The notes beneath the pieces are model-generated. The model was not told the origin of the DNA. It made no database searches and saw nothing but the letters and a program-made list of their open reading frames with translations. 64,000 nt of DNA from Rhodococcus coprophilus NBRC 100603 (GTDB lineage: Bacteria; Actinomycetota; Actinomycetes; Mycobacteriales; Mycobacteriaceae), in the NCBI RefSeq assembly GCF_001895045.1, contig NZ_BDAM01000005.1, positions 481,154-545,153 of the forward strand, read 5' to 3'. The translations under genes and the position numbers were made by a program. This document shows positions 33,773-46,514 of this stretch, piece after piece (position 1 is the stretch's first letter; every line of letters starts with the position of its first letter).

Positions 33773-35610
33773 TGCCGGGCCTGCTGCGTATCGCTACCGC
33801 CGGCAGCGTGGACGACGGCAAATCCACTCTCATCGGCCGGCTCCTGTTCGACTCCAAGGCGGTCTTCGAGGATCAGCTCGACGCGGTGACCCGCACGAGT
33901 CGCGACCGCGGCGCCGAACGCACCGATCTGTCGCTGCTCACCGACGGCCTGCGTGCGGAACGCGAACAGGGCATCACCATCGACGTCGCGTACCGCTATT
34001 TCTCCACCGCCCAGCGCAATTTCGTCATCGCGGACACTCCGGGTCATGAGCAGTACACCCGCAACATGGTGACCGGGGCATCCACGGCCGACCTGGCGCT
34101 CGTCCTCGTCGACGCCCGCAAGGGCATCGTGCGCCAGACCCGGCGGCACGCGTTCCTGGCCGGGTTGCTCGGTGTGCGGCACGTGGTCCTGTGCATCAAC
34201 AAGATGGACCTCGTCGAGTGGTCCCGGGACCGGTACGACGAACTGTGCGACGAGTTCCGGACCTTCGCAACCAAACTCGACGTACCCGACCTCACGTTCG
34301 TTCCCGTCTCGGCGTTGCACGGCGACAACGTGGTCTCGCGAACCGCGAACATGCCGTGGTACGAGGGAACATCACTGCTCCACCACCTCGAACAGGTGCA
34401 CGTCGCATCCGACACCAACCTGATCGACGCGCGCCTGCCGGTGCAGTACGTCATCCGGCCGGGTGACGATGCCGGTCGCTCCGGCTTCCGCGGCTACGCG
34501 GGCACGATCGCCGGTGGAGGATTCGCACCCGGAGACGACGTAGTCGTGCTTCCGTCGGGGTTCGGCACGCGTGTACGGAACATCTGGGGACCGGGTGGTA
34601 CGGCGCTGGAGCACGCCTACGCGGGGTCCGCGGTGTGCGTCGAACTCGACGACGAACTCGACGTCGGCCGCGGCGACATGTTGTGCCGGCCCAACAACCG
34701 GCCGCTCGCCGGGCACGAACTCGACGCCATGGTGTGCTGGTTCGACGACCGTTCGACACTCGACCCCGATGCGCGCTACGTGCTGCTGCACACCACCCGG
34801 TCCGTCACCGCGCGGGTCGTGCGGCTCGACTACCGGCTCGAGGTCGACACCCTGCACCGGGACGAGACGGCAACCTCGCTGGCTCTCAACGAAATCGGGC
34901 GTGTTCAACTGCGCACCCAGCAGCCGCTGCTGTTCGACCCGTACCGGCGCAACCGCACCACAGGCAGTTTCGTACTCGTCGACGACAGGACCGGAAACAC
35001 CGTCGCAGCCGGGATGATCACCGGCCCCACTCTCGGTGGCACGGCGGTGGTGTGGCACGCGGCCGAGGTCGGGCGCGGTGACCGGTTGAGGACGGGCGCG
35101 ACCGTGTGGCTCACCGGATTGTCCGCGTCGGGCAAGTCCACGGTGGCGGTCGAACTCGAACGCAGACTGATCGCGGAAGGAATTCCCGCCTACCGGCTCG
35201 ACGGCGACAATCTGCGCCACGGGCTCAACTCCGATCTGGGCTTCGGGGCAGAGGACCGCGCCGAGAACGTGCGCCGTGTCGGTGCCGTCGCCCAGATGAT
35301 GGCCGACGCCGGACTGGTCGCGATCTGTGCGCTGATCAGTCCGTACCGAGCCGATCGCGACCGCATCCGACGGCAACACGAGGAAGCGGGCGTCCCGTTC
35401 CTGGAGGTGTTCGTCGATACGCCGCTCGCGGAATGCGAAGCGCGCGATCCGAAGGGAATGTATGCGCGCGCCCGCGCAGGCGAGCTGACGGGCTTCACCG
35501 GAATCGACGACCCGTACGAACCGCCACACGCCCCCGAACTGGTACTGCGCCCCGATGACGGCACTGCGGCAGCCCAGGCATCGCTCGTCGTGCAATTGTT
35601 GACGGCATGA
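33772..35610 (+). CDS. cysNC: Bifunctional sulfate adenylyltransferase large subunit/APS kinase
   Basis: A 612-residue fusion. The N-terminal GTPase part has [20 protein letters not shown] (P-loop), [18 protein letters not shown] and INKMDL, ending with beta-barrel domains near residue 430. The C-terminal APS kinase domain begins with [19 protein letters not shown] and contains [15 protein letters not shown] and [17 protein letters not shown]. It completes APS synthesis with CysD and phosphorylates APS to PAPS, the donor for sulfotransferases. No APS reductase or sulfite reductase gene is nearby, so the local genes serve PAPS rather than cysteine synthesis. It overlaps cysQ by 4 bases (ATGA). 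Confidence 0.96.
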   Translation: MPGLLRIATAGSVDDGKSTLIGRLLFDSKAVFEDQLDAVTRTSRDRGAERTDLSLLTDGLRAEREQGITIDVAYRYFSTAQRNFVIADTPGHEQYTRNMVTGASTADLALVLVDARKGIVRQTRRHAFLAGLLGVRHVVLCINKMDLVEWSRDRYDELCDEFRTFATKLDVPDLTFVPVSALHGDNVVSRTANMPWYEGTSLLHHLEQVHVASDTNLIDARLPVQYVIRPGDDAGRSGFRGYAGTIAGGGFAPGDDVVVLPSGFGTRVRNIWGPGGTALEHAYAGSAVCVELDDELDVGRGDMLCRPNNRPLAGHELDAMVCWFDDRSTLDPDARYVLLHTTRSVTARVVRLDYRLEVDTLHRDETATSLALNEIGRVQLRTQQPLLFDPYRRNRTTGSFVLVDDRTGNTVAAGMITGPTLGGTAVVWHAAEVGRGDRLRTGATVWLTGLSASGKSTVAVELERRLIAEGIPAYRLDGDNLRHGLNSDLGFGAEDRAENVRRVGAVAQMMADAGLVAICALISPYRADRDRIRRQHEEAGVPFLEVFVDTPLAECEARDPKGMYARARAGELTGFTGIDDPYEPPHAPELVLRPDDGTAAAQASLVVQLLTA

Positions 35611-36734
35611 CCGACGACCAGCTCGACGACGCCCGACTCGCTGCCGAGATTGCCTCCGGCGCAGGTGAATTGTTGCTCACCCTGCGCGCGATCGAAGGCG
35701 ACGCTCTCACCGGTCGTGACCTGGGCCGTCGCGGCGACCACGCTGCCAATACCTACATCCTCGAGCGGATCGCCGCTGCTCGCCCGGGGGACGCAGTGCT
35801 CTCCGAGGAGTCCGCGGACGATCCGGCGCGGGTGGACGCGGACCGGGTCTGGATCATCGATCCGCTGGACGGCTCGAAGGAGTACGGGATGCCCGCCCAC
35901 ATCGATTGGGCGGTGCACGTGGCGTTGTGGGAGGCAGGCAAGGGACTCACCGCCGGAGCGGTCGCGCAACCCGCGATCGGCACGGTGCACAGCACCGCGG
36001 ATCCGGCGCCGGTGCGGGAAGCACTGCGCCCCCGCCCCCGCATCGTCGTCAGCGGAAGCCGGCCTCCCGGTTTCGTGTTCGAGCTCGCGCGGGATCTCGG
36101 TGCGGACCTGATCCGGATGGGCTCGGCCGGTGCGAAGGCGATGGCTGTGGTCCGCGGCGAAGCCGACGCCTACATCCATGCAGGTGGACAGTGGGAATGG
36201 GACTCGGCAGCGCCGGTCGCCGTCGCGCAGGCCGCGGGCCTGCACTGCGCGAGGATCGACGGCAGCACGCTGGAATACAACCGTCCGCACCCGTATCTGC
36301 CCGACCTGGTGATCTGCCGCCGCGATTGGGCGCCCGCTGTGATGGCTGCGCTCGCCGAGCGCGCCACGGCCCCCGGCGACAGCCCCCGCGTGGCGATGGC
36401 CCGCGCGTACATCCGATCCCTCATCCGGCACGACGCCACGGACGTGCGGTTCGCACCCGACGCGTGGCGCGTGGAGAACGGGCAGCGCACCGGCGACAGC
36501 GGCGCTGAGATTCGCCACCGCCTCGAGCACGGCGCCGAGTACCTGCCCATCCGCCGGGTGCGTGACCTGCACTTCCGCGAGTGGCACCACAGCGTCGTCG
36601 CGCGCTTCGTGCTCGATGTCGCGGCCGGCCCTACCTCCGAAACGTCCGTGTCGGTGACCGAGCACTTCGACATCCCGGCGGGGGAGATCCGGTCGATCGT
36701 CGCGATCATCGAGCCCGTTCCGGAAATCGGCTGA
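35607..36734 (+). CDS. cysQ: 3'(2'),5'-bisphosphate nucleotidase (CysQ) fused to a C-terminal NTF2-like domain
   Basis: A 375-residue protein, about 110 residues longer than usual CysQ. Residues 1-250 are the inositol-phosphatase fold: metal-site LSEESADD (66-68 are SEE), [13 protein letters not shown] with DPLDGS at 85-90, and [18 protein letters not shown] near 200. It hydrolyses PAP, the by-product of sulfotransferases, and so relieves inhibition of PAPS-using enzymes. Residues about 255-375 ([64 protein letters not shown]) look like a SnoaL/NTF2-type cone, perhaps a DUF8021-like domain. The fusion is in one frame without a gap. It is cotranscribed with cysNC. Confidence 0.85.
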   Translation: MTDDQLDDARLAAEIASGAGELLLTLRAIEGDALTGRDLGRRGDHAANTYILERIAAARPGDAVLSEESADDPARVDADRVWIIDPLDGSKEYGMPAHIDWAVHVALWEAGKGLTAGAVAQPAIGTVHSTADPAPVREALRPRPRIVVSGSRPPGFVFELARDLGADLIRMGSAGAKAMAVVRGEADAYIHAGGQWEWDSAAPVAVAQAAGLHCARIDGSTLEYNRPHPYLPDLVICRRDWAPAVMAALAERATAPGDSPRVAMARAYIRSLIRHDATDVRFAPDAWRVENGQRTGDSGAEIRHRLEHGAEYLPIRRVRDLHFREWHHSVVARFVLDVAAGPTSETSVSVTEHFDIPAGEIRSIVAIIEPVPEIG

Positions 36735-36787
36735 ACGGTGTGTGTAGCGTCGGTCACGATTTCATTTTTCGTTGGGAGGCATCACGA

Positions 36788-37777
36788 ATGACCGAAGCAC
36801 GCGATATCGGAGACGGCATCCACGTCGTATCCGTCCCGGTGGCAGATCTGCCCGTCGGTGACACCCAGGTCTATGTGATGGAGTCTCCGGGCGGCGTAGT
36901 CCTGGTCGACGTCGGCTGGGACGACGACCGGTCCTGGGCGGCGCTGCAGGACGGCCTGGCGAGCGCCGGCCTGTCGGTGACCGACGTCGAGGGTGTGGTG
37001 GTCACCCACTTCCATCCCGACCATGTCGGTCTCACCGGGCGAATCCGTGAGGCGTCGGGCTGCTGGGTTGCCATGAACGAGGCAGATTTTCCGCACCTCG
37101 AGTCGATGATCTCCGGAACCAACCGGAGCGCCGAGGAAGCGGAGTTGCTGCGCCGCGCAGGGGCACCCGCGTCCGACATCGACGACCATCTCGCCTCCGC
37201 GGTCTACCCTCCCGGGCGTCCCGAGATGATTCCCGACCGGAAACTCGGGGCAGACGAGGTCATCCCGCTCTCGGGGCGCTCGTTGCGCACCGTGCTGACG
37301 CCGGGCCACACCGCGGGACACGCGTGTTTCCTCCTCGAGGACCACGGTGTCCTGTTCAGCGGAGACCACGTGCTCGCCACCACCACTCCGCACGTCGGCG
37401 AATTCGACTTCCCGCTTCCGAAGCGCGACGCGCTCGGCGAGTACCTGACGTCCCTGGCGGCGGTGTCGGCCCTCCCCGTCCGCCGGACCCTCCCCGCACA
37501 CCGGCAGGAGATCGCCGACCTGCCGCGCAGGACCGGGGAACTCATCGCACACCACGACCAGCGGCTCGACGACCTGTTCGACGCATTCGGCGACGAAGAA
37601 CTCACGCTCTGGGAGGCCACCTCGCGGATGCGCTGGTACCGGCCGTGGGACGAAACCCCCATGCAGGGCAAGAAGATGGCACTCGCGGAAGGTTCCGCTC
37701 ACGTACGCCAGCTCATCGAGCGGGGCCGGATCCGCCGCCTCCCCGGAACCGACCCGGCGCGGTTCGCGCGGCTCTGA
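36788..37777 (+). CDS. Metallo-beta-lactamase fold hydrolase
   Basis: A 329-residue MBL-fold protein. The zinc motif is VVVTHFHPDHVGLTG (HxHxDH, about residues 73-87); later ligands are in TPGHTAGHACFLLEDHG and LFSGDHVLATTTPHVGEF, and the last His in LPAHRQEIADL. The C-terminal helical part (EEATSRMRWYRPW-type, here LWEATSRMRWYRPWDE, through ARFARL) is common in MBL enzymes that act on lipid-related or acyl esters. The substrate is unknown. GGGAGG lies 9 bases before ATG. It lies 53 bases after cysQ in the same direction and could be the last gene of the sulfonation operon, although that link is inference. Confidence 0.88.
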   Translation: MTEARDIGDGIHVVSVPVADLPVGDTQVYVMESPGGVVLVDVGWDDDRSWAALQDGLASAGLSVTDVEGVVVTHFHPDHVGLTGRIREASGCWVAMNEADFPHLESMISGTNRSAEEAELLRRAGAPASDIDDHLASAVYPPGRPEMIPDRKLGADEVIPLSGRSLRTVLTPGHTAGHACFLLEDHGVLFSGDHVLATTTPHVGEFDFPLPKRDALGEYLTSLAAVSALPVRRTLPAHRQEIADLPRRTGELIAHHDQRLDDLFDAFGDEELTLWEATSRMRWYRPWDETPMQGKKMALAEGSAHVRQLIERGRIRRLPGTDPARFARL

Positions 37778-37808
37778 CACTGCGCGAAAACAGAGCCGAG
37801 ACGCAACG

Positions 37809-37846
37809 ACGACGGCCCCGCTTCGAAAACGAAGCGGGGCCGTCGT
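37809..37846 (+). terminator. Perfect 17-bp hairpin after the MBL gene
   Basis: ACGACGGCCCCGCTTCG pairs perfectly with CGAAGCGGGGCCGTCGT across an AAAA loop. It lies between the convergent MBL gene and tRNA gene and may stop transcription from both sides. There is no long T-run. Confidence 0.8.
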
Positions 37847-37851
37847 GGCGG

Positions 37852-37924
37852 TGCCCTCGGCAGGATTCGAACCTGCGACTTCTTGCTCCGGAGGCAAGCG
37901 CTCTATCCCCTGAGCTACGAGGGC
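37852..37924 (-). tRNA. tRNA-Arg (anticodon CCG)
   Basis: The minus strand folds as a 73-base tRNA with acceptor GCCCTCG/CGAGGGC, D-arm AGCTCAGGGGATAGAGCG-type, anticodon arm CTTGC-CTCCGGA-GCAAG (anticodon CCG, reading CGG arginine codons) and T-arm containing GGTTCGAATCC. The CCA end is not fully encoded. No introns or unusual bases are seen. Confidence 0.96.
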
Positions 37925-38035
37925 AATCCGGGCCCACCGGATGACCGGCGGTGCGGGAGCAAGCCTAGCGCATTGTGCGGCCAACTCCACATCCGCAGGT
38001 CACCGGGGTAATCCGGACGCAAATGCCGACGCCGG

Positions 38036-38728
38036 TCAGTTCATCGGCAACGGCCGGCCCTCACGTTCGGTGAGCATCGAAGTGATCAGCTCGGACTCAC
38101 CCTGCTGCGTGGCGATCATCTTCTGAGCCAGGTTGCGCACCACGTCGGTACTCGCATAGCGGGCCCCGTACTCCATCATCGGCACACCGCCCTGGTGGTG
38201 ACGCAACATGAGCTGGAGGAACAGCACGTCGAGTTCGGTGCCGCTCGCCGCTCGCAGTTCGGCGAGCTCCTCCGACGATGCCATGCCCGGCATCGCGGTG
38301 GCGCCCGTCGTGTGCGCGGCGTCGCCCGACCCGTGGTCGTGTCCGCCGGACGCGCTCATCCAGGTCATGTACTCGCCCACGGGAAGTGGGGGAAGCCCCC
38401 ACAAGGTGAGCCAGCCCTGCATCTGGCCGACCTGGTTCTGCTGGGTGGTGAGAATGTCGTACGCGAGACTGCGCACCCGCTCGTCCTCGGACTCCGTCAC
38501 CGCGACCGCGGCCATCTCGATGGCCTGGTTGTGGTGCACCGACATGTCCTGCAAGAACCCCACGTCGACCGAATCCGCCGCCGGAGTCGCGGGCGCCCTG
38601 TCCTCGAGCGGAATCCGGGCCAGGAACCCGGCGAGGAATCCGACGGCGACAGCAGCCACCGTCAGGAGCACCAGGAACATGCGCCGGTGCCCCCGGTCGT
38701 CCGCCGGGTCCACGGTGGTCTCGCTCAT
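38036..38728 (-). CDS. DUF305 domain membrane-anchored protein
   Basis: A 230-residue protein with one N-terminal membrane helix (residues about 17-40: FLVLLTVAAVAVGFLAGFLA). The rest is outside the membrane with two ferritin-like DUF305 half-repeats: DVGFLQDMSVHHNQAIEMA and DVLFLQLMLRHHQGGVPMMEYG, whose His-His pairs often bind copper or other metals. A Met- and His-rich middle region (SASGGHDHGSGDAAHTTG, then AMPGMAS) also suggests metal handling. DUF305 proteins are often linked to copper resistance. It follows the DUF3105 gene by 2 bases in the same direction. Confidence 0.9.
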   Translation of the reverse strand: MSETTVDPADDRGHRRMFLVLLTVAAVAVGFLAGFLARIPLEDRAPATPAADSVDVGFLQDMSVHHNQAIEMAAVAVTESEDERVRSLAYDILTTQQNQVGQMQGWLTLWGLPPLPVGEYMTWMSASGGHDHGSGDAAHTTGATAMPGMASSEELAELRAASGTELDVLFLQLMLRHHQGGVPMMEYGARYASTDVVRNLAQKMIATQQGESELITSMLTEREGRPLPMN

Positions 38729-38730
38729 GG

Positions 38731-39570
38731 TCAGCTCCCCGCGGGCAACTGCATGTCGGCAGGGATCTCCTCGGTGCCGTCCGCGACCCCGCCGTCCATC
38801 ATCACCGCGTCGGCGCCGGGCGCCGAAGCGTCGAACGGCGGCGGGTTCGACGGATCGAACGATCCGGGGAGCGTCGAGCAGCTGGCGCCGACCTCGGGGT
38901 AGGTGTACTGGTTCAGACGCAGCGAGGCGATGAACTGGTCGATGCGCTCGTCATCGGCGGTGTCGACCTTCAGCTGACGACCCCACGACTGCAAAGCGAT
39001 GGGGGAATCGAGGCCCGGGTACGGCGACATCATCGTGTACGAGCGGCCGTCGACCTTGTCCGCCAGCGTCTCGCGCGCAGCATCGTCGATCAGATCGGGG
39101 TTGTAGGCGATCCACACCGCGCCGTGCTCGAGCGAATGCACCATGTTCTCGGTGCGAACCGGCTGGTCGTACACCGTGCCGGTGCATGTCGCCCACACCG
39201 AATCGTGCGGTCCGCCGAACGGCGGGCTGTAGTCGTACGCCACACGCTGAGTGGGACCGACGTGCTGGCCCGCCTCGTAGTCGATCGCGACGACGCCGTC
39301 GATCGCGGACGAAGGATCCTGGTTGGACTCCGACGGCGACCAGGCAGCCATCTCCTGCTGATTCTGGACCTTCGGCATGATGCTCACCGCGATGACCGCG
39401 ATCAGGACGACGACGACGGCGACGCCTCCGATCATCACCCACGGGATCTGGCGCTGTTTGGGCAGGCCGCGAGAACTGCGGCTCTGCCTTTTGGCGGCCT
39501 GGATGGCCTTCGACGACTTGGCTCCGGTTTTCTTGTTACCGGAACCACCACTTACAGAACCGCTGGGCAT
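38731..39570 (-). CDS. DUF3105 domain membrane protein
   Basis: A 279-residue protein. The N-terminal 45 residues are very basic (NKKTGAKSSKAIQAAKRQSR), followed by one membrane helix (about 44-66: VMIGGVAVVVVLIAVIAVSI). The extracytoplasmic part shows the DUF3105 pattern: YDYSPPFGGPHDSVWATCTG, then VHSLEHGAVWIAYNP and MMSPYPGLDSPIALQSWGR. The His and Cys residues could bind a metal. DUF3105 proteins are found next to DUF305 genes, as here, and near argS in actinobacteria. The pair forms a two-gene unit that diverges from argS across 156 bases. The function is not known. Confidence 0.9.
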   Translation of the reverse strand: MPSGSVSGGSGNKKTGAKSSKAIQAAKRQSRSSRGLPKQRQIPWVMIGGVAVVVVLIAVIAVSIMPKVQNQQEMAAWSPSESNQDPSSAIDGVVAIDYEAGQHVGPTQRVAYDYSPPFGGPHDSVWATCTGTVYDQPVRTENMVHSLEHGAVWIAYNPDLIDDAARETLADKVDGRSYTMMSPYPGLDSPIALQSWGRQLKVDTADDERIDQFIASLRLNQYTYPEVGASCSTLPGSFDPSNPPPFDASAPGADAVMMDGGVADGTEEIPADMQLPAGS

Positions 39571-39726
39571 CGCTGGTTGCTCTTTCGACGGGCGGACAAA
39601 GAAAGATGCGAGCCGCCTGAGCGGGCACGCCCCACAACTCTACGGGCGTTGCGCTGACAGCGGCCCCGGCGTCGGCTATGGGGGAGCGTCGGCACCGCTT
39701 TCGACGAGCCAATAGGATGAACACCT

Positions 39727-41379
39727 GTGACTCCTTCCGACCTTGCCGAATTGCTCCACGGAACCGCCGCGACCGTCCTCGCCGATCGTGGTCTCGACGT
39801 GTCCGTCCTCCCCGAGACCCTCACCGTCGAACGTCCGCGCAACCCCGAGCACGGCGACTACGCGACCAATGTCGCGATGCAGGTCGCGAAGAAGGCCGGA
39901 GTGAATCCCCGTGAGCTGGCCACCTGGCTCGCCGAGGCTCTCACCGCTGCGGACGGCATCGACTCGGCCGAGGTCGCCGGTCCCGGATTCCTCAATATCC
40001 GTCTTGCCGCCGATGCGCAGGGAGCCATCGTCGCGAAGGTTCTCGCCGAGCGCAACGAGTACGGCAACGGCGGTGACCTCGCCGGGAAGAAGGTCAACCT
40101 CGAGTTCGTCTCCGCGAACCCCACCGGACCGATCCATCTCGGTGGCACCCGCTGGGCCGCGGTCGGCGACGCGCTCGGGCGGATCCTGACGGCGCAGGGC
40201 GCCGACGTCACCCGCGAGTACTACTTCAACGATCACGGCGCCCAGATCGACCGCTACACCCGCTCGCTGATCGCGGCGGCGCTCGGTGAACCGGCCCCCG
40301 AGGACGGATACGCCGGGGCATACATCGTCGACATCGCCCGTGAAGTGCTCGCTCAGCGTCCCGATGCGCTGGACCTGCCCGTCGACGAGCGCGACGAGGT
40401 GTTCCGCTCGATCGGTGTCGACTCGATCTTCGCCCACATCAAGCGCACGCTCCACGAATTCGGAGTGGACTTCGACGTCTACTTCCACGAGAACTCGCTG
40501 TTCGAATCCGGGGCTGTCGACAAGGCGGTCGAGAAGCTCAAGACCTCCGGAAGCCTCTACCTCGCGGACGGCGCCTGGTGGCTCAGGAGCACCGACTACG
40601 GCGACGACAAGGATCGCGTCGTCATCAAGTCCGACGGCAACGCCGCGTACATCGCCGGAGACATCGCGTACTTCCAGGACAAGCGCTCGCGCGGATTCGA
40701 TCTGTGCATCTACATGCTGGGCGCCGACCACCACGGGTACATCGCGAGGCTGAAGGCCGCCGCCGCCGCGGCCGGTGACGACCCCGACACCGTAGAGGTC
40801 CTCATCGGCCAGATGGTCAACCTGGTGCGCGGCGGCGAGGTCGTCAAGATGAGCAAGCGCGCCGGTACCGTCATCAGGCTGGACGATCTTGTCGAGGCGA
40901 TCGGTGTCGACGCCGCCCGCTACGCGCTCGTCCGCTCGTCGGTCGATCAGAGCATCGACATCGATCTCGATCTCTGGACGAGCACGACCAGCGAGAACCC
41001 GGTGTACTACGTGCAGTATGCGCACGCCCGGCTCTCGTCGATCGCGCGCAACGCCGCCGACCTGGGACTCGGAACCGACGGCGCCGACCTGTCGCTGCTC
41101 ACGCACGACCGTGAGGGCGATCTCATCCGCACCATCGGTGAGTACCCGCGCGTCCTCGCCAAGGCAGCCGAACTGCGTGAACCGCACCGTGTCGCCCGGT
41201 ACCTCGAGGAACTCGCCGGCACCTACCACCGGTTCTACGACTCCTGCCGCATCCTGCCGATGGGCGACGAAGAACCCGGCGCCATCCACACCGCGCGCCT
41301 CGCGCTGTGCGCCGCCGCCCGTCAGGTGCTCGGCAACGGCCTCGAACTGCTCGGCGTCTCCGCCCCGGAGCGGATGTGA
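39727..41379 (+). CDS. argS: Arginyl-tRNA synthetase
   Basis: A 550-residue class I aminoacyl-tRNA synthetase. Motifs are [19 protein letters not shown] (HIGH-type as HLGG, near residue 135) and [16 protein letters not shown] (KMSK); the N-terminal Arg-tRNA additional domain contains [17 protein letters not shown], and the C-terminal DALR helix domain has [19 protein letters not shown]. It charges tRNA-Arg. GTG at 39727 is used. It overlaps lysA by 4 bases and heads a five-gene run argS-lysA-hom-thrC-thrB, as in corynebacteria and mycobacteria. The tRNA-Arg(CCG) gene lies about 1.8 kb upstream on the other strand. Confidence 0.97.
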   Translation: MTPSDLAELLHGTAATVLADRGLDVSVLPETLTVERPRNPEHGDYATNVAMQVAKKAGVNPRELATWLAEALTAADGIDSAEVAGPGFLNIRLAADAQGAIVAKVLAERNEYGNGGDLAGKKVNLEFVSANPTGPIHLGGTRWAAVGDALGRILTAQGADVTREYYFNDHGAQIDRYTRSLIAAALGEPAPEDGYAGAYIVDIAREVLAQRPDALDLPVDERDEVFRSIGVDSIFAHIKRTLHEFGVDFDVYFHENSLFESGAVDKAVEKLKTSGSLYLADGAWWLRSTDYGDDKDRVVIKSDGNAAYIAGDIAYFQDKRSRGFDLCIYMLGADHHGYIARLKAAAAAAGDDPDTVEVLIGQMVNLVRGGEVVKMSKRAGTVIRLDDLVEAIGVDAARYALVRSSVDQSIDIDLDLWTSTTSENPVYYVQYAHARLSSIARNAADLGLGTDGADLSLLTHDREGDLIRTIGEYPRVLAKAAELREPHRVARYLEELAGTYHRFYDSCRILPMGDEEPGAIHTARLALCAAARQVLGNGLELLGVSAPERM

Positions 41380-42797
41380 ACGCGCATCCCGCCGGCCCGC
41401 GGCACGCCGAGATTCCGCACGCCCCCACCCTCGCCGAACGTCCCCGTGACGCGGGTGAGCTGAACAAACTGCACGCGCACGTGTGGCCTCGCAACGCGAG
41501 TCGTGGCGACGACGGTGTCATGCAGGTGGCGGGTGTGCGCGTGACGGACCTCGCAGAGAAGTACGGCACGCCGTTGTTCGTCGTCGACGAAGACGACTTC
41601 CGGTCGCGGTGCCGCGAGATCGCCGAGGCGTTCGGCTCGACGGCCAGAGTGCACTACGCGTCGAAGGCGTTCCTGTGCACCGAGATTGCGCGCTGGGTCC
41701 ACCAGGAAGGGCTTTCGCTCGACGTGGCCTCCGGTGGCGAACTGGCCGTTGCACTGCACGCCGGCTTTCCCGCAGACAAGATCGCCATGCACGGCAACAA
41801 CAAGTCCGTCCACGAACTGCGCAGCGCGGTCGGCGCCGGTGTCGGGCACATCGTGCTCGACTCGATGGCCGAGATCGACCGGCTCGACGAGATCGCCGGC
41901 GAACTCGGTGTCGTGCAGGACGTCCTCATCCGGGTCACCGTGGGTGTCGAGGCCCACACCCACGAGTTCATCTCCACGGCACACGAAGACCAGAAGTTCG
42001 GCCTGTCCCTCGCCGGAGGCGCCGCGATGGGCGCGATCCGCCGGGTGTTCGCCACCGGCAACCTCCGCCTCGTCGGTCTGCACAGCCACATCGGTTCGCA
42101 GATCTTCGACGTCGACGGGTTCGAACTCGCCGCGCATCGCGTGATCGGGTTGCTGCGCGACGCCGTCGCCGAGTTCGGCCTGGACAAGACCGCGCAGATG
42201 AACATCGTCGATCTCGGTGGCGGTCTCGGCATCTCGTACATCCCCAGCGACGATCCACCGCCGGTGGCGGACCTCGCCGCCAAGCTCACCGACATCGTCC
42301 GCAACGAATCGGCGCTCGCCGGACTGCCCGAGCCGACGCTCGCCGTCGAACCCGGCCGCGCGATCGCCGGCCCCGGCACCGTGACCATCTACGAGGTGGG
42401 CACCGTCAAGGACGTCGGCGTCGGCACCGGCCACACGCGCCGCTACATCAGCGTCGACGGCGGCATGAGCGACAACATCCGTACCTCGCTCTACCAGGCC
42501 GAGTACGAGTCGCGGCTTGTCTCGCGGGTCAGCGATGCGGACGCTGTGGTCGCGCGCGTCGTGGGCAAACACTGTGAGAGCGGCGACATCGTGATTCGCG
42601 ACGCTTGGATGCCGTCCGACGTGGGTGCCGGTGATTTACTGGCGGTGGCCGCGACGGGTGCATACTGCTACTCGATGTCCAGCAGGTACAACCTGCTGCC
42701 CCGTCCTGCCGTCGTCGCGGTCAAGGACGGCGCCTCACGTGTCCTGCTACGTCGGGAAACCGTCGAAGATCTGCTCAGCTTGGAGGTTGCGGAGTGA
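41376..42797 (+). CDS. lysA: Diaminopimelate decarboxylase
   Basis: A 473-residue PLP enzyme of the alanine-racemase-fold (group IV) decarboxylases. The PLP lysine lies in [16 protein letters not shown]; other blocks are [35 protein letters not shown], the substrate residues of [19 protein letters not shown], and the CESGDI segment with its active-site Cys. It converts meso-diaminopimelate to lysine in the last step of lysine biosynthesis. GTG at 41376 overlaps the argS stop and GTGA overlaps hom, so it is tightly coupled. The first 40 residues are a leader unlike other LysA proteins but typical of actinobacteria. Confidence 0.97.
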   Translation: MNAHPAGPRHAEIPHAPTLAERPRDAGELNKLHAHVWPRNASRGDDGVMQVAGVRVTDLAEKYGTPLFVVDEDDFRSRCREIAEAFGSTARVHYASKAFLCTEIARWVHQEGLSLDVASGGELAVALHAGFPADKIAMHGNNKSVHELRSAVGAGVGHIVLDSMAEIDRLDEIAGELGVVQDVLIRVTVGVEAHTHEFISTAHEDQKFGLSLAGGAAMGAIRRVFATGNLRLVGLHSHIGSQIFDVDGFELAAHRVIGLLRDAVAEFGLDKTAQMNIVDLGGGLGISYIPSDDPPPVADLAAKLTDIVRNESALAGLPEPTLAVEPGRAIAGPGTVTIYEVGTVKDVGVGTGHTRRYISVDGGMSDNIRTSLYQAEYESRLVSRVSDADAVVARVVGKHCESGDIVIRDAWMPSDVGAGDLLAVAATGAYCYSMSSRYNLLPRPAVVAVKDGASRVLLRRETVEDLLSLEVAE

Positions 42798-44115
42798 CCA
42801 ACTCAACGACCGATGCACCGGGGCAGCGCCCCGTCGGTGTAGCGGTGCTCGGCCACGGCACGGTAGGGGCCGAGGTCGTACGGATCATCCGTGACGATGC
42901 TTCGGACCTGCGTGAGCGCATCGGAGCCCCGCTCGAACTGCGCGGAATCGCGGTCCGCGACCTCTCCTACGACCGGGGTGTGCCGGCCGAACTGCTCACC
43001 ACCGACGCCGAAGCGCTGATCACGCGGGACGACGTCGACATCGTCGTCGAGCTGATCGGCGGAATCGACCTGCCGCGCACGTTGGTGCGTGCCGCGCTCG
43101 ACGCCGGGAAGTCGGTCGTGACCGCGAACAAGGCGCTGCTCGCCGCGTACACCGGCGAACTCGCCGAATCCGCCGAGTCGCACAACGTCGACCTGTACTT
43201 CGAGGCCGCGGTGGCCGGTGCGATCCCCGTCATCCGTCCTCTGACGCAGTCGCTCGCAGGCGACCGGGTCGACCGCGTGGTCGGCATCGTCAACGGCACC
43301 ACGAATTTCATCCTCTCCGCCATGGACGAAACCGGCGCGGACTACGCGGAGACGCTCGCCGAGGCGGGCCGGCTCGGGTACGCCGAAGCGGACCCCACCG
43401 CGGACGTCGAAGGCTTCGACGCCGCAGCCAAGGCAGCGATCCTCGCGTCGATCGCCTTCCACACGCGCGTGACGGCCAACGACGTGTACCGCGAGGGCAT
43501 ATCGAACATCACGGCCGCGGACCTCACCTCTGCCCGCGCCCTGAACTGCACCATCAAGCTGCTCGCGCTGTGCGAGCGGGTGACCGGTCCCGACGGCAAG
43601 GACCGCGTCTCCGCCCGGGTGTACCCGGCCCTGGTTCCCCGGGAACACCCCCTGTCGACGGTGAGCGGCGCGTTCAACGCCGTGGTGGTCGAGGCCCAGT
43701 CCGCAGGACGGCTGATGTTCTACGGCCAGGGCGCCGGCGGTGCTCCGACCGCATCCGCGGTGATGGGCGACGTCGTGATGGCCGCCCGTAACCGCGTGCA
43801 GGGCGGACGCGGACCGCGCGAGTCCCGGTACGCCAAGCTCGAAATCGCTCCGATGAGCGACATCATGACCCGCTATTACGTGAACTTGCAGGTCGCCGAC
43901 CGCGCCGGTGTGCTCTCGGCGGTCGCAGCCGAGTTCGCGACCCGGGGCGTGAGCATCTCCGCTGTGCGTCAGGAGGGTGCCGGAGAAAGCGCCCGCCTCG
44001 TGGTGGTCACGCACCGTGCCACAGATCGGGCGCTGGCGGACACCGTCGCTGCGCTCGACAAGCTCGAATCCGTTATTGCTGTAACCAGCGTCCTGAGACT
44101 GGAGGGATCCGCCGA

Positions 44116-44119
<4 letters not shown>
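42794..44119 (+). CDS. hom: Homoserine dehydrogenase
   Basis: A 441-residue enzyme. The NAD(P) loop is [20 protein letters not shown], followed by [12 protein letters not shown] (catalytic Lys of NKAL) and [20 protein letters not shown] (here [13 protein letters not shown]), then [19 protein letters not shown]. The C-terminal ACT domain ([20 protein letters not shown], about residues 360-430) is the site of feedback control, usually by threonine. It reduces aspartate semialdehyde to homoserine. It shares 4-base overlaps with lysA and thrC. Confidence 0.97.
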
Positions 44120-46174
<2,055 letters not shown>

Positions 46175-46220
46175 CGCGGTTCGTGTCAGATCACACTCCG
46201 TTTCACACGCGCGTCGATTC

Positions 46221-46249
46221 TTGCCCTGCGTCCAGTTCGTCGCTATCCT
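46221..46249 (+). promoter_or_regulatory. Promoter of rho
   Basis: TTGCCC (46221-46226) and TATCCT (46244-46249) with a 17-base spacer make a good sigma-70 type promoter, giving a start near 46256. It lies directly after thrB, so rho has its own transcript. Confidence 0.7.
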
Positions 46250-46255
46250 GTGGGA

Positions 46256-46514
46256 AGTCCGCACGTCGTGCGTCCGAAGTCGCCGGATTCTCCAGGACAC
46301 TCACTCCAGCTCCATGGGGCGTCGATCCCGGGTTTATCTCACCTGCTCCCGCTCCAGGGGAGGGCAGGCCGCACCCACCGGATCGGTGTGGTGGCGGACG
46401 TGCCGACCGTTCGATTCATGAACTCGTACGGCAATCCCAGCTCAGTGCAACGAACTGATCTGCGGAACGAACCCTCGGCTCTGCGTAGAGCAACGAGGGA
46501 AGGAAAGGATCTCC
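46256..46514 (+). promoter_or_regulatory. Long 5' leader of rho
   Basis: About 260 bases separate the predicted start from the GTG of rho, with no convincing gene inside. Rho genes are often autoregulated by Rho-dependent termination in the leader, so this stretch may hold such a control element; no riboswitch consensus is visible. GGAAGGAAAGG precedes the start codon. Confidence 0.45.
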
